From assembly GCA_021772535.1 (NCBI GenBank), contig JAJFLV010000214.1, forward strand, positions 1-39,557: 39,557 nt of DNA, given 5' to 3'. The notes under the pieces are model-generated. The model had not been told where the DNA came from. It did not search any database and saw only the letters and a list, made by a program, of their open reading frames with translations. The position numbers and the translations under genes are program-made. This document shows, piece by piece, positions 25,979 to 33,183 of the stretch (position 1 is its first letter; every line of letters begins with the position of its first letter). This stretch comes from Opitutales bacterium (GTDB lineage Bacteria > Verrucomicrobiota > Verrucomicrobiia > Opitutales > UBA2987).

Positions 25979-26734
25979 ATTCATTACCATATCCAACTAG
26001 ACAAAAATATCATCGAGGGTGCGGAATATGTTCTTTTGCCCGGCGATCCTGCCAGGGTGGAAAAAACCGCCAAATACCTCGATCAAGACGCAAAATTTCT
26101 TGCCCAGAATCGAGAATACACTTCGTTCCTAGCAACGCTTTGCGGTCAAAAAGTCCTCGTTTGCTCGACAGGGATCGGGGGACCGGGAATGTCTCTGGCC
26201 TTGGAAGAGCTGGCCGATATAGGGGTTAAGAATTTTTATCGCATCGGGACTACTGGCGCCATTCAACCGGATATACCTGTTCCCTCCCTCATAATTACAA
26301 GCGGATCAGTCCGACTGGATGGGGCTTCGACCCACTATGCTCCCATCGAGTATCCCGCAGTGGCCGATCTTGAACTGACCAACTCGCTGGTCGATGCGGC
26401 CCGCGCAACAGGGCTTGAATACCGGGTTGGCATTACGGCATCCGCGGACACTTTTTATCCTGGCCAGGAACGTTACGACACTTTTTCAGGTTACGTCATT
26501 CGAAAGTTTCAGAACAGCATGAAAGAGTGGCAAGCGCTCAAAGTTCTCAATTACGAAATGGAATCCGCCACCTTGCTGACAATTATCGCTACTTTCGGAC
26601 TAAAAGCGGCCTGTGTCGCCTCCACCATCGTCAACCGCACTCGCACTGAAACCCCCGACGATTCAATTCTCAATGAGGCGGAATCCAATTTGGCCAAAGT
26701 AATGAAAAAGGCCCTCGAAATCCGCTTTGCCTAA
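25979..26734 (+). CDS. udp: uridine phosphorylase (paralogue 2)
   Basis: Read from ATT at 25979 this is a 251-residue protein, close to E. coli Udp (253). It is very Udp-like: YVLLPGDPARVEK, CSTGIGGPGMSLALEEL, RIGTTGAIQPDI, TSGSVRLDGAS, ADTFYPGQERYDTFSG (uracil-binding Gln and Arg) and VLNYEMESATLLT (nucleoside-binding MetGlu). It splits uridine with phosphate into uracil and ribose-1-phosphate. The first canonical start codon in frame is TTG at 26036, inside the LPGDP phosphate loop, which would remove an essential strand. The preceding codons encode HYHIQLDKNIIEGAEY, which aligns with the Udp N-terminus. It follows the 5'-nucleotidase by 4 bp and precedes two CNT genes. Confidence 0.93.
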   Translation: MHYHIQLDKNIIEGAEYVLLPGDPARVEKTAKYLDQDAKFLAQNREYTSFLATLCGQKVLVCSTGIGGPGMSLALEELADIGVKNFYRIGTTGAIQPDIPVPSLIITSGSVRLDGASTHYAPIEYPAVADLELTNSLVDAARATGLEYRVGITASADTFYPGQERYDTFSGYVIRKFQNSMKEWQALKVLNYEMESATLLTIIATFGLKAACVASTIVNRTRTETPDDSILNEAESNLAKVMKKALEIRFA

Positions 26735-26746
26735 ACTCCTCATCAA

Positions 26747-28048
26747 ATGTGGGACATCCTGATTAACCTGGCGAGGGGCGTCTTCGGCATCGTGGTGTTA
26801 GTTGCCCTTTGCTATGGGTTGAGCAGCGACCGAAAGCATATCAATTGGCGGCTTGTCCTCGGAGGAATCGGGCTGCAGGTTATCATCGCCTTTTTGGTCA
26901 TGAAGGTAGAAAAGGTGGAAAAAAGTTTTGAATGGGTTTCCGGTTTATTTGTTCGCATCCTTCAGTATTCCAATGTCGGCTCCCGGTTCATCTTTGGCAA
27001 TTTGGTGGACGATACGTCTATGGGGGCTCAGTTTGGCTTCTCGGTCCTCCCGACCATTATATTTTTCTCCGCCCTCACTTCTTTGCTCTATTATCTGGGG
27101 ATTTTACAGCGGATCGTCTTTGTTTTCGCCTGGATTATGAACAAAACAATGCGGCTTTCCGGAGCGGAGAGTATGGCCGCCGCCGCCAATGTTTTTATCG
27201 GCCAAACGGAGGCGCCCCTTCTGGTCAGGCCCTACCTGGAACGGATGACCAAGTCCGAAATTGCCTGCCTTATGACCGGGGGCATGGCCACCATTGCTGG
27301 AAGTGTTTTGGGCGCCTATATTCAACTTCTCGGGGGAGACGATCCGGTTTTGCGCATTGCCGTCGGTAAACGTCTGCTGACTGCCTCCATCATGGCCGCA
27401 CCGGCGGCAATTGTTTTGGCCAAAGTGCTTTTTCCTGAGAGAGAGAAAGTTGATGCCGGTTTGCATGTGACCAAAGATTCGATTGGGGTAAATCTATTTG
27501 ACTCCATAACTTCGGGCACAACCCAAGGGGTCAGGCTGGCGGTCAATGTGGGCGCCATTTTAATCGTTTTCCTCGCCATTATCGCAATGGCCAACTTCAT
27601 GCTGACTGAATGGGTGGGGCAATTAGGAGGCATCAACTCCTCCATTGAATCCTGGACGGAGGGAGCTTACGAGGGACTTTCTTTGCAGTTTATTTTCGGC
27701 ATTCTTTTTTCCCCTGTAGCTTTTGTCATCGGGGCAGATCCGGGAAGCTTGTTAGCAGTGGGCCAATTATTGGGCGAGAAACTGGTCCTCAATGAGTTCT
27801 TCGCCTACATTACACTTGGAGAAATGATCGAGTCAGAAAGGCTTGCCGATCCCAAAGCTATTTTAATATCGACATTCGCCCTTTGCGGATTCGCCAACAT
27901 GGCATCAATTGGTGTGCAAATCGGGGGGATCGGCACGCTTGCTCCCGGCCAAAGAGATATTCTGGCCAAACTAGCCCTGCGCGCCCTGATTGGCGGAACC
28001 TGCGCCACCTTGATGACCGCAACTATCGCGGGGGCGATTTCGAGTTAA
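26747..28048 (+). CDS. CNT-family nucleoside symporter, paralogue 2
   Basis: A 433-residue inner membrane transporter of the NupC/CNT family. SGAESMAAAANVFIGQTEAPL holds the base-binding Gln-Thr-Glu, and ANMASIGVQIGGIGTLAP is the C-terminal signature. It keeps both typical sugar-site residues: Glu in VLNEFFAY and Asn in FANMAS, so it is the most canonical of the three copies and probably carries ordinary pyrimidine nucleosides. It lies 12 bp after udp and 15 bp before CNT paralogue 3, clearly one operon. Confidence 0.94.
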   Translation: MWDILINLARGVFGIVVLVALCYGLSSDRKHINWRLVLGGIGLQVIIAFLVMKVEKVEKSFEWVSGLFVRILQYSNVGSRFIFGNLVDDTSMGAQFGFSVLPTIIFFSALTSLLYYLGILQRIVFVFAWIMNKTMRLSGAESMAAAANVFIGQTEAPLLVRPYLERMTKSEIACLMTGGMATIAGSVLGAYIQLLGGDDPVLRIAVGKRLLTASIMAAPAAIVLAKVLFPEREKVDAGLHVTKDSIGVNLFDSITSGTTQGVRLAVNVGAILIVFLAIIAMANFMLTEWVGQLGGINSSIESWTEGAYEGLSLQFIFGILFSPVAFVIGADPGSLLAVGQLLGEKLVLNEFFAYITLGEMIESERLADPKAILISTFALCGFANMASIGVQIGGIGTLAPGQRDILAKLALRALIGGTCATLMTATIAGAISS

Positions 28049-28063
28049 CCTTAAATTGCATTT

Positions 28064-29359
28064 ATGGCCCTGATACTGGACATCATCCGTGCTCTGGCCG
28101 GCAGTGTAGCACTGCTTGGCTTTTGTTATTGGCTGAGCAATGACCGCAGGGGCATCAATTGGCATCTTGTCTTCGGGGGACTGGGGCTACAGTTCGCAAT
28201 CGCAATGTTGGTATTAAGAGCGCCTTATATCGGGGACGGCCTGGATTTTATAGCCCAATTTGCCGTCAACCTGTTGGGATTTTCCCTGAAAGGAAGTAAG
28301 TTCATTTTCGGAGAATTGGCTACGGACAGCTCTTACGAGGCTATATTTGCCTTCCGTGTTTTGCCGTCGATCGTCTTTTTCTCCGCCTTGACCTCGGTTC
28401 TTTACTACCTCGGCATATTGCAAAAGGTGGTTTACGCCTTTGCCTGGGTCATGCAGAAAACGATGAAGCTATCCGGCGCGGAAAGCTTGGCCGCCGCCGC
28501 CAATGTCTTCATTGGGCAAACGGAAGCGCCGCTCATGGTTAAGCCTTATCTGGAACGCATGACCCGCTCAGAAATCACCTGCCTGATGGCTGGCGGTATG
28601 GCGACTTCCGCCGGAGCGATCTTCGCAGCTTATGTTTCCATTCTGGCGGGCGACGATCAGGCCCTCCAGCTACTGGTGGGTAAACGGCTGATCTCCGCTT
28701 TCATCATGGCTGCTCCCGCCGCCATTGTCTGCGCCAAAATCCTCATGCCCGAGCACGAGGAGGTGGATACCGACTTGCGTGTCTCCAAGGAATCGATCGG
28801 GGTTAATATTTTCGATGCGGTGACGGGCGGAGTAACGCAGGGAGTCAAGCTATCGGTCAATGTCGGGGCGGTGGTTCTGGTATTTGTGGCTCTGGTTGCC
28901 CTGCTTAATGACCTGACAGGTTGGATTGGCAGTATCACGGGGCTCAATCCGGTCATCAATGAAGCTACCGCAGGTGGTTTCGAGGGCCTTACCCTTCAAT
29001 TTATTCTGGGTCTGATTTTTATGCCAGTGGCCTGGTTGGTGGGAGTCGATACCGAAAGCCTGCTCCATGTCGGTGTGCTTTTTGGGGAAAAACTCATCCT
29101 CAACGACCTGGTGGCCTACACCACCATGGCGGAAATGGTCAGCCAAGGACACCTGGCCACCGAAAAATCGATCGTTATAGCCACCTTTACCTTGTGCGGG
29201 TTTGCTTCCTTTGTCTCTGTTGGTGTGCAGATCGGCGGCATTTCGGTGCTCGCTCCCGTGCAAAGAACCAACCTGGCACGACTGGGCATCCGTGCCATGA
29301 TCGCGGCGTTTTGCGCCTCCCTCATGTCGGCCAACCTGGCCGGGTTGTTAATCGGCTGA
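28064..29359 (+). CDS. CNT-family nucleoside symporter, paralogue 3
   Basis: A 431-residue CNT transporter with SGAESLAAAANVFIGQTEAP and SVGVQIGGISVLAP. The base-binding GQTE is intact. The sugar-binding side differs: LILNDLVAY has Asp for the usual Glu, and FASFVSVG has Ser for the usual Asn. This suggests altered sugar recognition, for example of a deoxy- or modified nucleoside. It is the last gene of the 5'-nucleotidase operon, and its 3' end overlaps the convergent amidohydrolase gene by 12 bp. Confidence 0.93.
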   Translation: MALILDIIRALAGSVALLGFCYWLSNDRRGINWHLVFGGLGLQFAIAMLVLRAPYIGDGLDFIAQFAVNLLGFSLKGSKFIFGELATDSSYEAIFAFRVLPSIVFFSALTSVLYYLGILQKVVYAFAWVMQKTMKLSGAESLAAAANVFIGQTEAPLMVKPYLERMTRSEITCLMAGGMATSAGAIFAAYVSILAGDDQALQLLVGKRLISAFIMAAPAAIVCAKILMPEHEEVDTDLRVSKESIGVNIFDAVTGGVTQGVKLSVNVGAVVLVFVALVALLNDLTGWIGSITGLNPVINEATAGGFEGLTLQFILGLIFMPVAWLVGVDTESLLHVGVLFGEKLILNDLVAYTTMAEMVSQGHLATEKSIVIATFTLCGFASFVSVGVQIGGISVLAPVQRTNLARLGIRAMIAAFCASLMSANLAGLLIG

Positions 29360-30700
29360 CCAGGCGGCCAGGGCGCCTTCGAAATCGAACATCTCAAGGG
29401 CATTGCCCCGCATCAGGCGTTGACCCATTTCAAGGGTATCGCTTTCCGAAAAATACCCCTCATTAACCAAGTCGGACAAGACCCGGGTTATGCCCTCGCG
29501 GGCCAGGCGGGCATGTCCCACAATGGTTTCGACGGAGATATAATCCCCGCCAAAAGTGAAAAACTTGCTCGCGGGCACGGCCAACAGGGCCTCCTTGAGA
29601 AATCGGCTGCTGGCCGCCGGATTGATGATCCATGCCCAGCAAAGATCGATGTAAACATTGGAATAATGTTTGGCCAGGGCGATGTATTCGTCCTGATAGG
29701 GATAGCCGATATGCATGAGAATGAACTTCACGTCCGGATGAGCCTGTATGACCGGGCAGAGGTCACCGGCATTGCGACGTAGGCGATCCAGAGGCATGTT
29801 GTTGACCCCGGCATAATAACCGGTGTGCAGTTTAACAGGCAGTTTGTATTCGGCAGCTTTATCCAAACAATAATTAAACAGATGATTGCCAAGGGCTTCC
29901 GAATCCTCAACGGAAAGGGATTGGCCGTTGGCTAACCGGGCAAACAAGGGAGCAGCCTCCTGTTTGGCCACCGGTACATAATTTAGCCGTCGGACATAAG
30001 CGCTCTGATTCTTCAAAGCAATGGCACGAGGCCCATAGGTCTCGAAATGCCAGTCGATGACGGCGTGCCAGTCATCAATCGAGGATGGTTCGATACCCGC
30101 AGGCTCAGCGATGGCCAAATCCAGTTCCGTACTCAGAGCAACGAAGGAGAGGTCCTGGAAGAGCAGGTCGGGGTATTCGGTCTCATAAAAGATCTGGTCG
30201 AGGGCATTTACCTGGGCGGATTCGACTCCGGCATGATCATGTAATATTTTTTTGTAATAACCCTTCTGGACCAGTTTTTCCATCTTCTGATCGACTCGCT
30301 CAACACTGCTTTCATAAACCTCCTCTTCTTCGAACAGCTCCCGAAAGGTTATGCGCAATGCCTGCAGGTAGCCGGTGTTTTTGGCCCGTTCATAGTAAGG
30401 TTCAACGATCCGCCATTTTTGCCGGGAAGAAACTTCGTTTCGAGAAAGGCCAAAGACTTTGTGTGTTTCCTCGGCAGTCATCCCCGCCGAAAGCAAATCA
30501 TCCAAGGCATATTGCAGGAAAAGGTAGGGCCAGTCATTGCGCTGGTAGCCCAAAAACAAGGGCATCCAGCTATCAAAAGGCGGCACCGGGGCATCCTTTC
30601 CTCTCCACTCGAGGCGTCGCGATTCCTCGATCAAATGCTCGTGAGTATCGATGAAAAGAGTTCCCTCGACAAATTCCCCTATGCTTGAAATCACGGACAT
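29348..30700 (-). CDS. amidohydrolase_2-type TIM-barrel metal enzyme
   Basis: A 450-residue TIM-barrel protein of the amidohydrolase superfamily. The metal ligands appear in order: H20-x-H22 in FIDTHEHLIEE, H292 in VKLHTGYYAG, H330 in FILMHIGYPY and D386 in FTFGGDYIS. This is the pattern of the Amidohydro_2 branch, which contains ACMSD-type decarboxylases (including isoorotate decarboxylase), lactonases and distant relatives of uronate isomerase. At 450 residues it is longer than ACMSD enzymes (about 340). It leads into no other gene but lies 43 bp downstream of the PhyH gene, with an IPNS-type oxygenase before that. A role on an oxidised nucleobase or sugar product is an inference from this context. 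Confidence 0.85.
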   Translation of the reverse strand: MSVISSIGEFVEGTLFIDTHEHLIEESRRLEWRGKDAPVPPFDSWMPLFLGYQRNDWPYLFLQYALDDLLSAGMTAEETHKVFGLSRNEVSSRQKWRIVEPYYERAKNTGYLQALRITFRELFEEEEVYESSVERVDQKMEKLVQKGYYKKILHDHAGVESAQVNALDQIFYETEYPDLLFQDLSFVALSTELDLAIAEPAGIEPSSIDDWHAVIDWHFETYGPRAIALKNQSAYVRRLNYVPVAKQEAAPLFARLANGQSLSVEDSEALGNHLFNYCLDKAAEYKLPVKLHTGYYAGVNNMPLDRLRRNAGDLCPVIQAHPDVKFILMHIGYPYQDEYIALAKHYSNVYIDLCWAWIINPAASSRFLKEALLAVPASKFFTFGGDYISVETIVGHARLAREGITRVLSDLVNEGYFSESDTLEMGQRLMRGNALEMFDFEGALAAWSAD

Positions 30701-30743
30701 CGGTTTGCCAATTACCGCTTTTTTAAGTTACAGCGGAGGACCC

Positions 30744-31748
30744 TTATTTTAAAGCAGGCTCATGTGTCCATCGCGAGGGCGCCGGATAATCATCACCTTT
30801 GGTATAATGATGGTAGTAGGTTTCCCGCAGGTTCATAAACTGGTCGAAATTGACCACTGTCTCCGGATTTTCCCTGCTTTGCACGATGAAATCGGCCTCC
30901 GGCGGGTAACAGGCCAGCTCGACATTGCGCAGATGGTCGGCCTGATTGAGGTGGGGCTTTAAGCCGATATTGTTGGGCGTCTTGGGGTTTTGGTAACGGA
31001 CGTCGATGCTCCAGCGAACCTTATCCGTAAGATTGGAGGCGGAGCTGTGAGGAGTCATATTGGTCAGGACAACAACGCTTCCGGCATCAACTTGAGCGGC
31101 CATGGTTTTTTGTCCCCTTTCTGGCAAATCCTCCTCTTCTATGACAAGGTAGCCTTTTTTCTCCTGGCACCAGAAATGCTCAATAATTCCTTGTTTGTGC
31201 GCTCGGGGGAGGATTTTGAGGCAGCCGTTTTCCTTGGTGGCTTTGACCAGTGGTATCCAGAACGTAAGGATTAAATGGGGGTCGCACTGCCCGGCAAAGT
31301 AACCTGCATCCTGGTGCCAGGGGACTTCCTTCATCTTGTCGCCAGGGACCTTTGTCCTGAGTCGGTAGATCGAGGAGGATACGAGTTCCGACCCGATAAT
31401 CGATTCGGCCAGGCGGAGCAGTTTCGGGTGCTGAATAAGTCGAAAAATTTCTCTTCCCCGAAAACCGCCGCCCATATAACCCTCCAGGTGGTACATGAGC
31501 TCCGCACCGTTTTGCTCATTGTCCAAAAAAATGCTGGCGGTGCGTTTTTCGAACGATTCCCCCTCATGGGTATCTTCGATGCGGCCCTCTGACTTCATCT
31601 GCCGCAATTTTTTATCCACGGCAGCGGCCAACTCCTGCCTAAGGGGTTCAATCTCATTATCGTTCAATACATTTTCCGCGATGAAATAACCTTCGCGGTA
31701 AAAGAAGGCCAATTGCTCCTCAGATAACTTTCCATCGCTCAATTTCAT
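30744..31748 (-). CDS. PhyH-family Fe(II)/2-oxoglutarate dioxygenase (paralogue 2)
   Basis: A 334-residue oxygenase closely related to the one at 14262-15248. H145-x-D147 (EVPWHQDAGY), H234 (MTPHSSASN) and R245 (KVRWSIDVRYQ) stand at identical positions in both, and both contain SSSIYRLRTKVPGDKMK. It should use Fe(II), O2 and 2-oxoglutarate to oxidise a small substrate. It lies between the IPNS-type oxygenase (77 bp) and the amidohydrolase (43 bp), all on the minus strand. The GGTTGACA octamer precedes its start at the same 37 nt distance as in the paralogue. The substrate is unknown; nucleosides are favoured by context. Confidence 0.88.
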   Translation of the reverse strand: MKLSDGKLSEEQLAFFYREGYFIAENVLNDNEIEPLRQELAAAVDKKLRQMKSEGRIEDTHEGESFEKRTASIFLDNEQNGAELMYHLEGYMGGGFRGREIFRLIQHPKLLRLAESIIGSELVSSSIYRLRTKVPGDKMKEVPWHQDAGYFAGQCDPHLILTFWIPLVKATKENGCLKILPRAHKQGIIEHFWCQEKKGYLVIEEEDLPERGQKTMAAQVDAGSVVVLTNMTPHSSASNLTDKVRWSIDVRYQNPKTPNNIGLKPHLNQADHLRNVELACYPPEADFIVQSRENPETVVNFDQFMNLRETYYHHYTKGDDYPAPSRWTHEPALK

Positions 31749-31777
31749 ACCAAAAGCTCAATCATTTATGGTAAATT

Positions 31778-31785
31778 TGTCAACC
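31778..31785 (-). promoter_or_regulatory. GGTTGACA element 37 nt before the second PhyH start
   Basis: The octamer on the minus strand starts at 31785, exactly 37 nt before the ATG (31748). It is identical in sequence and position to the element before the other PhyH gene, while the rest of the two upstream regions differs. It could be a shared -35 element or operator. Confidence 0.35.
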
Positions 31786-31825
31786 TGACCTCTGTGGAAG
31801 ATAACATGAATCAACTCAAAAGGCT

Positions 31826-32779
31826 TTAATCCTCCTTTTTTAGACCGATGCTGACGAGGCGGCGGTTGAGGAATTCACCGGAGGTGAGGTCCTCGAATTT
31901 TTTCGGATGTTCCTCATCCACGCAGGAGGGAAGACAATTGAGTTCCATCTCCGGCTTGGGCTGGAGGAAAAACGGGATGGAAATACGGGGAGCGTGCCAC
32001 AATTCGCGAGGAGGGTTGACGACCCGGTGTTTGGTCGAAACCAGACGGCTGTTGCAAAGCCTTTCCAGCATGTTTCCCACATTGACGACAATCTGGTCGG
32101 GAGAAATGTCCGCCGCAATCCATTCGCCATCATGGTTCATGACCTGCAATCCCGGTGTGTCCGCGCCCAGAAGGAGCGTGATCAGGCAAATATCCGTATG
32201 CTCGGCAGCGCGTACGGCGTCCTGGGGATCCTCCGTGATGGGAGGAGAATAAATGGCTCTCAGGATGCTGTGGCCGTTATGAATTTTATCGTCGAAATAA
32301 TCTTCCTCCAAATCCAGAAACAAGGCCAGCGCACTAAGCAGCTTGCGGCCCGATTCCTGGAAATTGCTGAACAGCTTCAAACCGGTCGGCGTGTATTCCG
32401 GCAGGTCCTCCACGAAAACGTTTTCAGGATACTCCGCCCTCAATTGGGGATTGTCCTCTACTTCAGGACCGAACTGGAACATCTCCTTGAGGTCGGGAGT
32501 TTCAGAATCTTCTGAGTGTTCCATCCCCATGGCAATGTACCCGCGCATCCCACCGCCATCGTATTTCTGCTTCACTTTGAGGGGAAGCTGGGAGAATTCC
32601 TTGACCAGTGCTAGAAACTTGTCGATGAGGTCCTGGTCGATGCCGTGGTTGGTCATGGCGACAAACCCAACCTCGGTGTAGGCTTCTCCAATCTCCTGAA
32701 TAAACTTCCTCTTTCTGGCTTCATCTCCAGAGAGAAAGTCTGCAAAATCAACACTCGGTATGGTAGTAAATGAACTCAT
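31826..32779 (-). CDS. IPNS-type 2-oxoglutarate/Fe(II) oxygenase
   Basis: A 317-residue oxygenase of the isopenicillin-N-synthase-like group. The N-terminal DIOX_N region has VGFVAMTNHGID. The catalytic core shows H194-x-D196 (AEHTDICLITLLL) and H251 (STKHRVVNPP) for iron, and R265-x-S267 (APRISIPFF) for 2-oxoglutarate. The group includes flavonoid and gibberellin oxidases, ethylene-forming enzyme and fungal thymine 7-hydroxylase. It heads the minus-strand group IPNS oxygenase, PhyH oxygenase, amidohydrolase, just after a MITE-like insertion that separates it from the deaminase gene. A nucleobase or nucleoside substrate is the favoured inference. Confidence 0.9.
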   Translation of the reverse strand: MSSFTTIPSVDFADFLSGDEARKRKFIQEIGEAYTEVGFVAMTNHGIDQDLIDKFLALVKEFSQLPLKVKQKYDGGGMRGYIAMGMEHSEDSETPDLKEMFQFGPEVEDNPQLRAEYPENVFVEDLPEYTPTGLKLFSNFQESGRKLLSALALFLDLEEDYFDDKIHNGHSILRAIYSPPITEDPQDAVRAAEHTDICLITLLLGADTPGLQVMNHDGEWIAADISPDQIVVNVGNMLERLCNSRLVSTKHRVVNPPRELWHAPRISIPFFLQPKPEMELNCLPSCVDEEHPKKFEDLTSGEFLNRRLVSIGLKKED

Positions 32780-32909
32780 GACGGATATGGTTGGAAAAGT
32801 CTCTGTTTATCATTCGGAGGATATAAGAAAACAGCTTTACAGGCAATGACCAGGAAAGGCAATACAATGTCTGTGGTGAACATCGCTCCTTTTCTCGGTT
32901 AAATATTTA
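32780..32909. other. intergenic stretch between the MITE and the IPNS-type oxygenase
   Basis: These 130 bp presumably hold the promoter of the oxygenase group, because the MITE cuts it off from the genes upstream. I see no clear -35/-10 pair and no gene. Confidence 0.3.
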
Positions 32910-32927
32910 GAACCTATCTCAAATTCG
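32910..32927 (+). repeat. left terminal inverted repeat of the MITE
   Basis: GAACCTATCTCAAATTCG, preceded by TA (32908-32909). It is the exact reverse complement of 33166-33183. Confidence 0.88.
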
Positions 32928-33059
32928 CAGATGAATGATGTTTGTAGCGCCACGGCAGCAGATGCCAGGCGGCTTTGTGCCCGGATGGGCTGGACGCCCC
33001 TCGGGCGCAAACCAACGCAGCAGGTGCTGCCGTGCCGCACAAATCCTTTGGACAGAGGC

Positions 33060-33145
33060 AGTTATGTGTTTGAGCAGCGTTCCGGCGGGGCAACAGGGCT
33101 GCCAGCCCGGCAAGCCCCGTCGCGCCTTGCTCAAAATGCATAATT
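33060..33145. repeat. long imperfect hairpin inside the MITE
   Basis: Two arms of about 42 nt, centred at 33102, are imperfectly complementary. The core is GGGCTGCCAGCCC (33096-33108); outside it GGGGC pairs with GCCCC, and TTTGAGCA pairs with TGCTCAAA. A separate inverted repeat CACGGCAGCA (32951-32960) / TGCTGCCGTG (33025-33034) lies to the left. RNA read through the element would be strongly folded. Confidence 0.7.
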
Positions 33146-33165
33146 GCTCTCAGCATCAACATCAT

Positions 33166-33183
33166 CGAATTTGAGATAGGTTC
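33166..33183 (-). repeat. right terminal inverted repeat of the MITE
   Basis: CGAATTTGAGATAGGTTC, followed by TA (33184-33185). It is the exact reverse complement of 32910-32927. Confidence 0.88.

Larger units (their letters stand above)
32910..33183. mobile_element. 274 bp MITE-like non-autonomous element
   Basis: A perfect 18 bp terminal inverted repeat (GAACCTATCTCAAATTCG at 32910-32927, its complement at 33166-33183) encloses a GC-rich interior. Each end is flanked by TA, so the identity runs to 20 bp and fits a TA target duplication as made by IS630/Tc1-mariner type transposases. There is no transposase gene; reading frames inside are open on both strands only because the sequence is palindromic and GC-rich. 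The interior holds a second inverted repeat and a long imperfect hairpin. The right end forms the stop codon of the deaminase gene. No second copy was noticed in the window. Confidence 0.8.

Noticed and set aside
26036-26734. Uridine phosphorylase starting at TTG 26036
   Set aside because: This start falls inside the LPGDP phosphate loop and would delete the conserved first strand that is encoded upstream in the same frame.
32914-33174. Reading frames of 70-83 codons on both strands inside the MITE
   Set aside because: They are open on both strands because the element is palindromic and GC-rich; composition is repetitive and no family is recognised.
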